Below are positions 9,976-17,268 of a DNA stretch of 64,000 bases, in pieces. Source of the stretch: Lederbergia graminis. Lineage in GTDB: Bacteria > Bacillota > Bacilli > Bacillales > Bacillaceae_C. The DNA is taken from positions 1 to 64,000 of the forward strand of contig NZ_JBHSMC010000015.1 of NCBI RefSeq assembly GCF_042655485.1, written 5' to 3'. Within the stretch, counting starts at the first letter, position 1. Each line of letters opens with the position of its first letter. Both the position numbers and the translations under genes were made by a program. Below the pieces are notes generated by a model. That model ran no database searches. It was given only the letters and a program-made list of their open reading frames with translations, and was not told the origin of the DNA.

Positions 9976-10036
9976 TTGAAACTATACACTAATGTCGTTA
10001 TAATTTATATTAGAAAACGACATTAGTGTATAGTTT
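9976..10036 (+). promoter_or_regulatory. Promoter and operator of the tetR-like passenger gene
   Basis: TTGAAA (9976-9981), a 17-bp spacer and TATAAT (9999-10004) form a near-consensus sigma-A promoter. Two perfect 21-bp inverted arms (9979-9999 and 10016-10036, core ACACTAATGTCGTT) cover the spacer and the start region. This suits autorepression by the TetR protein encoded just downstream. The stem is followed by T residues, so the transcript could also form a hairpin there. Confidence 0.82.
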
Positions 10037-10075
10037 TTTGTGTGTCTTTTTATCAATTATTATGGAGGTGGCTAC

Positions 10076-10705
10076 ATGGCACCTAAAGTTAGCGAAGAAT
10101 ACAAAAGGGAAAGAAAAAAAGAAATAGTAGAAATAGCCAGGAAGGTTTTTATCAAAAAAGGGTTTGTTCACACATCTATGCAAGATATTATGGACAACGC
10201 AGGAATCTCAAGGGGTGCATTGTATAGTTACTTTGATAATATTGAAGACGTTTTTCTCGAAGTCTTAAAATATGATGATCAAAAAGACATTCAATATTTA
10301 GTACCGTCTGATGAAGGTTCAATATGGCTACAATTAAAAAACTGGGTTGAAGAACAACGATCTTATGTTGAAAGAATTGACCAAACATTGCTTTATGCAA
10401 GGGCAGAATTCTTTTTGTCATCTAATTACGCAAATGATAAAGATAATTTTCCTTACATTTCTGAACGCTACAATAGGATTGTTGAAGCTATAGAAGAAGT
10501 ATTGAATGAAGGCAAGCGTAAGGGAGAATTTAGACCTCAACAATCTACTCGTTCTATTGCACGGTACCTTATATCATTTATAAACGGCTTAATGTTAGAC
10601 TCTTTTCAACTGGGACATGAACAGACAAAAGGAAAGGAGCAATTATCTGTTTTTCTTTTTACTTTAGAAATATTAATTAATCCAAATTCTGCAAATGAGG
10701 AGTGA
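10076..10705 (+). CDS. TetR/AcrR-family transcriptional repressor (IS passenger)
   Basis: The protein has 209 residues. I start it at 10076 because GGAGGTG lies 5 nt before this ATG; an upstream in-frame start at 10040 has no ribosome site. The N-terminal TetR helix-turn-helix is clear: IARKVFIKKGF, SMQDIMDNAGISRGALYSYF. The C-terminal ligand domain is helical and variable. Its promoter overlaps a perfect inverted repeat, consistent with autoregulation. The stop overlaps the leader of the GNAT gene, so the two form one operon inside the ISL3 element. The inducer is unknown; family knowledge suggests a small hydrophobic ligand. Confidence 0.88.
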   Translation: MAPKVSEEYKRERKKEIVEIARKVFIKKGFVHTSMQDIMDNAGISRGALYSYFDNIEDVFLEVLKYDDQKDIQYLVPSDEGSIWLQLKNWVEEQRSYVERIDQTLLYARAEFFLSSNYANDKDNFPYISERYNRIVEAIEEVLNEGKRKGEFRPQQSTRSIARYLISFINGLMLDSFQLGHEQTKGKEQLSVFLFTLEILINPNSANEE

Positions 10706-10710
10706 TTGTT

Positions 10711-11250
10711 ATGTTGTTTGAATCATTAAGAGTGAGATTAAGAAAGATGACAAAAGAAGATACTGAACTTTATAACAAGTGGAGAAATGATTTGGAAGTT
10801 ATGCATTCCACCAACCCATCTTTGGATGTTTATCCTATGGAAGAAACTAAAGAGTTTGTTAGTCATGTTATTTTGGGATCACCTACAGCCAAAAGTTATA
10901 TCATTGTTGAAAAAAGTAAGGAAATACCAATTGGAATTGTATCATTAATCAACATAGATTATAAGAATAGAAATGCTGAATGTATTATTGATATCGGGGA
11001 AAAAGATTATTGGGGAAAAGGCTATGGTTCAGAGAGTTTAAAATTACTGTTGAATTATGTTTTTTGCGAAATGAACCTCCATCGAGTTTCCCTTAAGGTA
11101 TTTTCATTTAATGATAGAGCTATTCGTTTGTACACTAAAATCGGTTTTCAGAAGGAAGGAAATAGTAGACAAAGTCTATTTAGAAATGGTGAATGGCATG
11201 ACATCATCCATATGGGAATTTTACAAAATGAATACTTGAGAAACAAGTAA
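10711..11250 (+). CDS. GNAT-family N-acetyltransferase (IS passenger)
   Basis: This 179-residue RimJ/RimL-type acetyltransferase reads RLRKMTKEDTELYNKW near the N-terminus and has the acetyl-CoA loop DYWGKGYGSESLKLLL. It ends with the usual NDRAIRLYTKIGFQKEG. Members acetylate protein N-termini, antibiotics or small amines; the substrate here cannot be read from sequence. The ATG at 10711 is preferred over the GTG at 10702 because GAGGAG ends 8-9 nt before it. It is probably co-transcribed with the tetR-like gene, so the pair looks like a regulated acetylation cassette, perhaps for drug or polyamine tolerance (inference). Confidence 0.85.
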   Translation: MLFESLRVRLRKMTKEDTELYNKWRNDLEVMHSTNPSLDVYPMEETKEFVSHVILGSPTAKSYIIVEKSKEIPIGIVSLINIDYKNRNAECIIDIGEKDYWGKGYGSESLKLLLNYVFCEMNLHRVSLKVFSFNDRAIRLYTKIGFQKEGNSRQSLFRNGEWHDIIHMGILQNEYLRNK

Positions 11251-11392
11251 AGATATATAAAATTATCCGGCCATAATAGCGAGGAACAGCGTTCGTAAAA
11301 ATTAAGTACTTTATCAGAAAAAGTATTACTCTAATCATCAGGTAATGCTTTTTGTTTTTTTATCTAAAATGTTGCAAAAGCAAAATGACAAA

Positions 11393-12728
11393 ATGATAAA
11401 TAATATGCTCAACCTACCAAGCCTTAAAATTATTGATATGCATGAGAGTGAATCTGATTATAGATTCTTAGTTGAGACTGCTTTACCGCCTCCTACCCAC
11501 TGTTCAAAGTGTGGTACTATTGCAAATTTAAATAAGCATGGTAAAAAGAAACAGTTATTTTTCGATTTATCAATGCACGCCAAACGTGTCGGTTTTTATG
11601 TAAAACGGCAACGTTATAAATGTAGGGAATGTAACGAAGCGTTTTTTGAAAATCTTCCGGATATGGATGTTAATCGTTCGGTTACTAATAGACTTATAGA
11701 TTGGATTCAAGAAGCAAGTCTTGAAAAGACTTTTACCAGCGTTGCAGATGATATAGGTGTTGATGAAAAAACTGTACGTAACATCTTTAATGACTATGTT
11801 GCTGAACTTGAAGTACAAACAGAGTTTAGAACTCCTAAATGGCTTGGTCTTGATGAAGTCCATTTGTAAAAAAACTATCGTTTTGTCGTTACAGATGTTG
11901 AAAACAAATCGGTAATAGACATTTTGCGAAAACGTAATAAAGATGTGGTTATCAGTTACCTTTCAAAGCTCAAAGACATTGATAAAATTGAACTTGTAGC
12001 AATGGATATGTGGAGACCATACAAAGATGCGGTTAACATGGTAATTCCTCACGCCAAAATAGTTATCGACAAGCTTCACGTTGTTAAATTAGCAAATGAA
12101 ACCTTAGAGAAGATACGAAAGGCCAATCGTCAAAATGTATCTGCCAAAGAACGTAGGCAACTCATGAGAGACCGTTATGTGCTTCTGATAAGGCGTAAAA
12201 ACCTCAATGACTTTGATGACCAAATAAAACTGCAAGTATTGACTGATATGTTCCCATTACTTGGTCAAGCCTACGAACTCAAAGAACAGTTCTTTGACAT
12301 TTATGAAGCTAAAACAGTCGATGAAGCATATAAACTTTATCAAGAATGGCTTTCAAATGTACCTAAGGAGTTAATGATCTACTTCGAGGATCTCATTAGG
12401 GCTATGACCAATTGGGAAGAAGAGATATTCAATTATTTCACTTCACCTATCACAAACGCCAGAGTCCTTAAATCGCTTAATTAAGACGATAAATCATGTT
12501 GGTCGTGGTTACTCTTTCGAATCCCTCAGAGCCAAGATTTTGTTTACACAGGGCTATCGTAAAGTTAAAAGGAAAAAGAAATTCAAAGAAGTTGAAGTTA
12601 CTTTCGGAAAAATGTTACCCGATCAACTTCCAAATTGGCCAAAAACTGGTTATAAATGGGTGTGTGAAGAAATTTATGGTGCTGATTTTTCCACACTGAT
12701 TAAAGCTATGGAAGAGGGTACTTTTTAA
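11393..12728 (+). pseudogene. ISL3-family transposase, inactivated by a stop codon and a frameshift
   Basis: Three reading-frame pieces form one transposase. Piece 1 has the N-terminal zinc-binding motifs (CSKCGT, CRECNEAFF) and an HTH, and ends at LGLDEVHL. The TAA at 11867-11869 stands where the family has Lys, and the same frame continues as KNYRFVVTDVENK through VDKLH-like and WRPY motifs to 12484. The last part (TINHVGRGYSFESLRAKILF to 12728) is in another frame. Around 12455-12470 the sequence reads TNA then ESLNRLIKTI only if a few bases are missing (about 5, lost from TNAYTESLN). Catalytic acidic residues remain in the pieces, but no full protein can be made. Confidence 0.9.
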
Positions 12729-12733
12729 CCCTC

Positions 12734-12758
12734 TTTCTACACTATTTTCCGATTACCA
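12734..12758 (-). repeat. Right inverted end (IRR) of the ISL3 element
   Basis: Read on the minus strand it starts TGGTAATCGG and runs to GTGTAGAAA, pairing with the left end with four mismatches plus the outermost base. It lies just after the transposase stop. Confidence 0.88.
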
Positions 12759-12766
12759 ATTAAAAT
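12759..12766. repeat. Right target-site duplication (8 bp) of the ISL3 element
   Basis: ATTAAAAT is identical to 9761-9768. It marks the exact right border. Confidence 0.9.
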
Positions 12767-12814
12767 TACAAAAGCAGAAGAAGAAATAAAAAATCTATTT
12801 TATTTTATGGATAT

Positions 12815-13054
12815 TTATTTTAGATATAAAGTGTCGACCAAGGACCCTAATCCATCTTCGTATCCATCCTCTGGTAAAAAATGCAGTCCAAAATCGAGCA
12901 TGCAATAATCTGGGACTATTATTCCCGCCATGCCTCCCTTTATCGCTCCAAAATTAAACGTTGGCGGTGGCAAGAACGGATGGCGCTTCCTTATCGCATA
13001 TTCGCGCTCGAAATCCTGCAATGCATGAATAATCTTCTCTTCAAATCTTTCCAT
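12815..13054 (-). CDS. Orphan 79-residue ORF behind a sigma-factor-type leader
   Basis: No family recognised. The ORF starts MERFEEKII. Its first codons and its whole upstream leader resemble those of the sigma factor gene at 24586-25086 (which starts MESFEEL), but the proteins diverge after about six residues. The rest includes RKRHPFLPPP and GGMAGIIVPDYC and ends soon after a GYEDGLGSL segment. An AAGGG site lies 6 nt before the ATG. It may be a truncated gene whose downstream part was lost near the ISL3 insertion, 49 bp away. Whether a functional protein is made is uncertain. Confidence 0.45.
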   Translation of the reverse strand: MERFEEKIIHALQDFEREYAIRKRHPFLPPPTFNFGAIKGGMAGIIVPDYCMLDFGLHFLPEDGYEDGLGSLVDTLYLK

Positions 13055-13225
13055 TCCGAACCCTTGCTGGAAAGCGCTATTTCTTCTTTATTCCCGGATA
13101 ACTTTAAGATACCGAGATTTCAGATTCGAGTGAATGAGCTTTTTGACAAAATCCGCTAGTAAATTACTTGCTATTTCCTAAGAAATAGCATATTATGCTA
13201 AATTCTTTAGGGATTTTGGCATATA
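13055..13225 (-). promoter_or_regulatory. Leader B: duplicate of the sigma-factor 5' leader
   Basis: On the minus strand this segment shares blocks in the same order with 25087-25262: GCCAAAATC, TTTCTTAGGAAAT, GATTTTGTCAAAA, CTCATTC, ATCTCGGTATCTT, GCGCTTTCCAG and GGGTTCGGA before the ATG. Stops in the matching frame here show that the conserved part is not coding. It is probably a shared promoter or leader. Confidence 0.6.
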
Positions 13226-13285
13226 CATAGTAAATTTTGATATGGGGTTCGTTTCCTCTTAGGGCAACTTTCCTGACCCCAGAAA

Positions 13286-13338
13286 AAAGAAGTAATTTGG
13301 ACCTCTCTGCCGTGAGATGTCGAGATTACTTCTTTTTT
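13286..13338. terminator. Bidirectional intrinsic terminator
   Basis: AAAAAAGAAGTAAT at 13286 pairs with ATTACTTCTTTTTTT near 13338, around a 28-nt interior that can pair partly. It ends the minus-strand pRiA4b-ORF3 gene (stop at 13375). Confidence 0.7.
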
Positions 13339-13374
13339 TATTGGGTTACTATGACTATAGATTGGTGTTGACTA

Positions 13375-14091
13375 TTACTTCAATAGCCGATTTATCTGTT
13401 CTTTATCAAATTCTTGGTATCCTTGTTGACGACCCCAAGAGGAAATAATATGATAATCGGGGTGATTGCTGTCGGCAATGGTAGCTAAAAATTCGTCAAA
13501 TCCGTATTCTCCACCAACATCTTCAGGTGGTGCTGCTCCTGCTCCATCCAAACAGATTGGATGATTCATATTAAAATCAGCAATTATTTCTTCACACTCC
13601 ACGATATGTTCCCAATTATCCCCGAAATCATATATATATTTCATGTTGGCTGGTAAGTATTCTGCTAACTTAATACCATTTTCCATTTTGCACGGTATAT
13701 CTTCGCAAGCATAGGATAGTGATTCTTCATAGGAAACTAGATTTACTATAGGCTGATATCCTTGAGGATGAAAAGCCGAATGATTTATATGTATCCCTAA
13801 TTCATCTTTAGCTTCTTCATTAATATAAAATTCATGAAGGTGATAATTTTGCCACCCAAAGCAGATTTGCAGTACTTTATGAAATTTTTCAAAAGTAATG
13901 TCTAATGGAACAATAATCCTCCGCCAAATAGAATGATTTTCTAGAAGTAAAGTTACTTTTAACTTTACGGCCTTGCATTGAAAAATCTCTTGTCCACTAT
14001 AAACGGCTAAATCTTTATACAACTCCTCGTTGGGATGAATATGTTGATTATTCCCAACACCAACAAGTAGCCGACTTGCATTTTTTCCCAT
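13375..14091 (-). CDS. Plasmid pRiA4b ORF-3-like protein (C-terminal half of a split gene)
   Basis: The 238-residue product has the PF07929 (pRiA4b ORF-3 / IS1096 ORF-3) signature: SIWRRIIVP, ITFEKFHKVLQICFGW, YIYDFGDNWEH and GAGAAPPEDVGG. Function is unknown; relatives occur on plasmids, in IS1096 and in chromosomes. Residues 1-45 (SRLLVGVGNNQHIHPNEELY) form a linker that in relatives I recall joins an upstream DUF6933 domain. The preceding ORF is exactly that domain and ends in a TAA in the same frame, only two codons before this ATG. I see no good ribosome site before 14091, so this half may be expressed only by readthrough or reinitiation. Confidence 0.8.
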   Translation of the reverse strand: MGKNASRLLVGVGNNQHIHPNEELYKDLAVYSGQEIFQCKAVKLKVTLLLENHSIWRRIIVPLDITFEKFHKVLQICFGWQNYHLHEFYINEEAKDELGIHINHSAFHPQGYQPIVNLVSYEESLSYACEDIPCKMENGIKLAEYLPANMKYIYDFGDNWEHIVECEEIIADFNMNHPICLDGAGAAPPEDVGGEYGFDEFLATIADSNHPDYHIISSWGRQQGYQEFDKEQINRLLK

Positions 14092-14097
14092 TTCCGT

Positions 14098-14496
14098 TTA
14101 GATTAATTTATCTGGCTCTAGATCTCTTTCGTAAAAATAAACATGATCACACGCCTTATTTAATTGGGCTACGAACGATCTATTCTTTGTCTTCGTGAAT
14201 GATATCGTAGAGGCAGTTTGAATATATTGTTCCATCACCTCTTCCTTAATAAATTCAATTTTAAAACTTTCCCTCACCGCTTCAATGATAAGTTTATCTA
14301 TTCGTTTCCAATCTTTCGCCTTCATTCCGTATAATACAATCACATAGCGATTTTTATCATTCATTAGAACGAGCACTTTCCGTCTATTAATTGTAATAAC
14401 ATTCGCATGAAAAGAAAAAAGCGGATCCTCTTCTTCCACAATGGACGGCTTTATTTTTAATTCATCGAGCACCTTTTTTGTGCATTGAATAAGCAT
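14098..14496 (-). CDS. DUF6933-type protein (N-terminal half of a split gene)
   Basis: The product has 132 residues if started at 14496, where GAGGTGG ends 6 nt upstream; 14499 is an adjacent alternative ATG. It begins MLIQCTKKVLDELKIKP and contains ITINRRKVLVLMNDKNRYVIVLYG and TISFTKTKNRSFVAQLNKAC, which match the DUF6933 domain as I remember it. This domain often precedes the pRiA4b-ORF3 domain in one polypeptide. Here a single TAA (14098-14100) interrupts the frame, with ACG GAA ATG following in phase, so the pair is best read as one gene broken by a nonsense mutation. Function unknown. Confidence 0.72.
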   Translation of the reverse strand: MLIQCTKKVLDELKIKPSIVEEEDPLFSFHANVITINRRKVLVLMNDKNRYVIVLYGMKAKDWKRIDKLIIEAVRESFKIEFIKEEVMEQYIQTASTISFTKTKNRSFVAQLNKACDHVYFYERDLEPDKLI

Positions 14497-14561
14497 CATG
14501 AACCACCTCAGATAAGTTGATGTTATCGTATAATCAACATTTTCTTTAGTGTAACACATCC

Positions 14562-14726
14562 TTACTCCATCATAATTGAAAACCTATGAATTAAAAAATC
14601 TGGAACGGCTAGTACCATTCCGACGATGCCCTCAATGTTTCCGGTAGCTAGGTGGACATTTAGGTTTTTGCCAAAAATAAGTGAGGAGAATGTATTTCCT
14701 TCTAGTTGCTTTTCAATAGATAAAAA
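14562..14726 (-). pseudogene. Possible 3' remnant of an unknown gene
   Basis: An open frame of about 54 codons without a start codon ends at TAA 14562. It contains GKNLNVHLATGNIEGIVG and VPDFLIHRF. The composition looks coding, but the frame begins right behind a terminator and has no ribosome site. I do not recognise the family. Confidence 0.3.
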
Positions 14727-14730
14727 TTAA

Positions 14731-14768
14731 ACACAGCCATTGAAACGAATTTCAATTACCGGCTGTGT
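14731..14768 (-). terminator. Intrinsic terminator of the catabolic operon
   Basis: ACACAGCC pairs with GGCTGTGT, with inner pairing ATTGAAA/TTTCAAT. On the minus strand it is followed by TTTAATTTTT. It lies 76 bp after the last operon gene. A near-identical stem occurs at 31441-31483. Confidence 0.8.
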
Positions 14769-14843
14769 TGTACAGTCTGCTTTATTAATTATTCTCTGTG
14801 TATTCGCATTGCTGGCTCAATCTATAATAATGATTTTATTCCC

Positions 14844-16319
14844 CTACACCCCCATCGTGGAAAATGCAACCTCTGTATCAAACGGAAACAATGGCCTTGG
14901 TATATTTTTAAACTCTAGTTCTTCAAAGTGTTGATAGGTTGCTCCAGATGTGAGGGCAAAAATATCTAACTTTGATATTTTGCTTAGTTCATCAAATAAG
15001 TAGCCTTGTTTCACAACTACCACATCATAATCAAAAACATTTAATCCAGCAGCAATAAAATGTTGAAGGGAAATAAATGATCCGGCTTTATTAGCAATCA
15101 CTACATCCAACTGGTCATTGTCTCCTATCGTCAACGTGCATACTTTCCCTACTTTATCATTGGTACTTCCTAAGTATCCCAGCAAATCTCCTTTTGCCTT
15201 AATGCGTCCTCTAACGCTTATACTTTTACTATTCTCGTCATATCCAATCCCTATGTTTACTTGAACAGTATCGCCAATTTCTTTCCTATCACAAAGCGTA
15301 TATGCCTCATCGTCTAAAATTGATGCTATACATACCTTTTTCCTTCTAAGATCTTGTTGATTGAGCAATGATTCTAGCAATATTGTATTGATTCCTGGAG
15401 CACCACCCGTTGTATTATCACCTGTATCCGATATAAATACCTGAGAAGCACCTGAGTCCAACGCTACTCTAACTGCATGTTCAGGATTTAATGCTAATGC
15501 ATCAAACTCAAAATCATATCTCCTAGAAAATACATAGCCAGCAAGTTCTTCTGCCATCTTATCAGCTAATTCCTCATAGTCCTCTGATTGTGGAATTACG
15601 ACAATCGAAGATGCGGTATTTTCGGTATCCGCCCAAGAAAATCCAATAAAAAAGGATGCTGATACAATCCCTTCGACCTTTTCCATTTCCTCTAGCCTTT
15701 TAAATATAGATTTTAAGGGCTCTCTTGCCCCGACAGCACTGTCACCACCTATAATTAATGGTAACCTTTTGAATACTGGCCTAACCCTCATCCTATCCAT
15801 CACACTTTTTACCAATAACTTTGCTGTTATCATTTCTGTATCACGCTGATCAATATGTGGTACAGTGCGATAGGAACGAATAATATTGGCATATTTCGGT
15901 AATTCCAATGAATTATTTGCATGAATATCGAGACAGACTGCAATTGGTATGTCACTTCCTACAATCTCCCGTATTTCCTTCAGAAGTTGCAATTCAGCTG
16001 ATCCTACACCTTCCACAGTCATCGAGCCATGAAGATGGAGCCAAATAGCATCCAAATTGCCCTCACGTTTAATCACTTCAAGAATCTTATCTGCAAAAAA
16101 GCGATACGCACTCTCCAATACTGTACCTGATGATAATCCCACTGCATAAATACTTGGTATAATGTCTACGCCGTATTCCTGAAACACTTCCGTGCTAGCA
16201 ACTCTTTCTAGCATATCCTCCCCTTCTACTAGAACAAAGTCTTTCTCTGTAGTATAAAAAGGGTTAAAAGTGTTTGACTCATGATATAGGCAACCTACTA
16301 AAATTCTTAAATTTTCCAT
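14844..16319 (-). CDS. M81-family metallopeptidase-like protein (MlrC / DUF1485 type)
   Basis: This 491-residue protein matches the microcystinase-C (MlrC) family in length and in both domains (DUF1485 about 4-290, MlrC C-terminal about 300-480). Likely zinc ligands are visible: AVCLDIHANNS gives Asp and His, and YRTVPHID gives a second His. Other family marks are CLYHESNTF near the N-terminus, WLHLHGSM and DTGDNTTGGAPG. MlrC cleaves linear peptides from microcystin breakdown, but most homologues sit in uncharacterised catabolic operons. It is the last gene of the seven-gene operon that starts at 22674, after the NagB-like gene. Confidence 0.88.
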   Translation of the reverse strand: MENLRILVGCLYHESNTFNPFYTTEKDFVLVEGEDMLERVASTEVFQEYGVDIIPSIYAVGLSSGTVLESAYRFFADKILEVIKREGNLDAIWLHLHGSMTVEGVGSAELQLLKEIREIVGSDIPIAVCLDIHANNSLELPKYANIIRSYRTVPHIDQRDTEMITAKLLVKSVMDRMRVRPVFKRLPLIIGGDSAVGAREPLKSIFKRLEEMEKVEGIVSASFFIGFSWADTENTASSIVVIPQSEDYEELADKMAEELAGYVFSRRYDFEFDALALNPEHAVRVALDSGASQVFISDTGDNTTGGAPGINTILLESLLNQQDLRRKKVCIASILDDEAYTLCDRKEIGDTVQVNIGIGYDENSKSISVRGRIKAKGDLLGYLGSTNDKVGKVCTLTIGDNDQLDVVIANKAGSFISLQHFIAAGLNVFDYDVVVVKQGYLFDELSKISKLDIFALTSGATYQHFEELEFKNIPRPLFPFDTEVAFSTMGV

Positions 16320-16401
16320 CTAATCACATCCCACTTGTAAAACTTTCTCTTTATAACATTATCTGTCCAGCTAGATCCAACTGAATACAACTTCAGGTGA
16401 A

Positions 16402-17124
16402 CTATAATAATGAAGCTGCCGCATCATCCATAATGAACGTAACATTTGGATGCAATCTCAAAATGGACGCTGGACACTCATCAGTAATTGGCCCTTTCAG
16501 TGTTGCCTTTACTGCTGCAGCCTTTCTTTCACCTGATGATGCGACTACAATATGTTTTGCATCCATAATATCTGCAAGACCCATCGTTAACATTTGGGTT
16601 GGCGCCTCTTCCCTTGTTAAACCACAATATTTCATCGTACTTAAAATAGTGGATTCATCGCTGTCGGCAAGAAATAAACGTGAATCAAAAGGTGTTCCCG
16701 GTTCATTTGCTGCCAAATGCGCATTTACACCTAAGCCCACTAACTGCAAATCTCTTGGATATTTTTGCAATACCGCTGAATAACGAGCTAATTCTTTCTT
16801 AATATCTATTACACTACCATCTAATAAACCAATATATTTGGGGCGAGTTTTAATTAAGTTGTAGAATTTCTTATGCATATAGGTGTAAACAGTAAAAGGT
16901 TTACCCCTATCCGCAACATACTCATCTAAATTTGTGATAACAGCATTTTCGATGTTAATTACATCGTTATTTATTGCATCTACTAACAATTCGAAAGTGC
17001 CGTCATAGCTAGCACCTGTTGTTGTATTTATAACAGCATGCTCATTTTGCTGAAGAGTATCGGCGATAATTTTATAAACCTCTTTCGATAATTCTTCATA
17101 GTTTTTTGTTTGAATAATTTTCAT
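16402..17124 (-). CDS. NagB/RpiA-fold sugar-phosphate isomerase-deaminase-like protein
   Basis: The product has 240 residues, the usual size for glucosamine-6-phosphate deaminase. NagB-like marks are NTTTGASYDGTFE (phosphate loop), NLDEYV (general-base Asp), NEPGTPFDS, the MLTMGLADIMDAKHIVVASSG block and a C-terminal PASILRLHPN. However, GxGxDGHIAFNEPG reads GLGVNAHLAANEPG here, so the second catalytic Asp is Asn. The His and Glu remain. The substrate may therefore differ from glucosamine 6-phosphate. It lies between the M24-fold and M81 genes in a transport and hydrolase operon, which suggests that an amino sugar or related amine is a breakdown product. Confidence 0.82.
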   Translation of the reverse strand: MKIIQTKNYEELSKEVYKIIADTLQQNEHAVINTTTGASYDGTFELLVDAINNDVINIENAVITNLDEYVADRGKPFTVYTYMHKKFYNLIKTRPKYIGLLDGSVIDIKKELARYSAVLQKYPRDLQLVGLGVNAHLAANEPGTPFDSRLFLADSDESTILSTMKYCGLTREEAPTQMLTMGLADIMDAKHIVVASSGERKAAAVKATLKGPITDECPASILRLHPNVTFIMDDAAASLL

Positions 17125-17195
17125 CTAATGCAATCTCCATTTCCTTTAAAATTTTCATCCATTCCTTCATTTTGTAACTATCATTTATATATCCT

Positions 17196-17231
17196 TCAAA
17201 AATGAACATGGACTATTGTCCATGTTCATTT
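17196..17231 (-). terminator. Perfect hairpin between the M24-fold and NagB-like genes
   Basis: Two perfect 14-bp arms (17200-17213, 17218-17231; core GAACATGGAC) enclose a TATT loop. On the minus strand it is followed by TTTTTG. It would attenuate transcription inside the operon, so the last two genes may be made at a lower level or may need another promoter. Confidence 0.75.
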
Positions 17232-17268
17232 CTATGGCAATATTCTCTTCAACTCTACTACAAGTGTA

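Larger units (their letters stand above)
9769..12758 (+). mobile_element. ISL3-family insertion element with TetR and GNAT passenger genes
   Basis: The element is 2,990 bp and bounded by imperfect inverted repeats (20 of 24 positions identical) and perfect 8-bp direct repeats. Gene order is tetR-like, GNAT, transposase, all on the plus strand. The transposase belongs to the ISL3 (IS204/IS1001/IS1096/IS1165) family by its N-terminal zinc-finger motif (CSKCGT and CRECNEAFF), the LGLDEVHL motif and the C-terminal GRGYSF motif. It carries one nonsense codon and one frameshift. Passenger genes, including TetR regulators, are reported for some ISL3 elements. The intact target duplication suggests a fairly recent insertion with later transposase decay; it could still be moved in trans. 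Confidence 0.9.

Noticed and set aside
10040..10075. Upstream start for the TetR gene
   Set aside because: GGAGGTG 5 nt before the ATG at 10076 fits better, and HTH length matches the family from there.
16397..16783. Plus-strand 128-codon ORF
   Set aside because: Antisense to the NagB-like gene, which has clear motifs.
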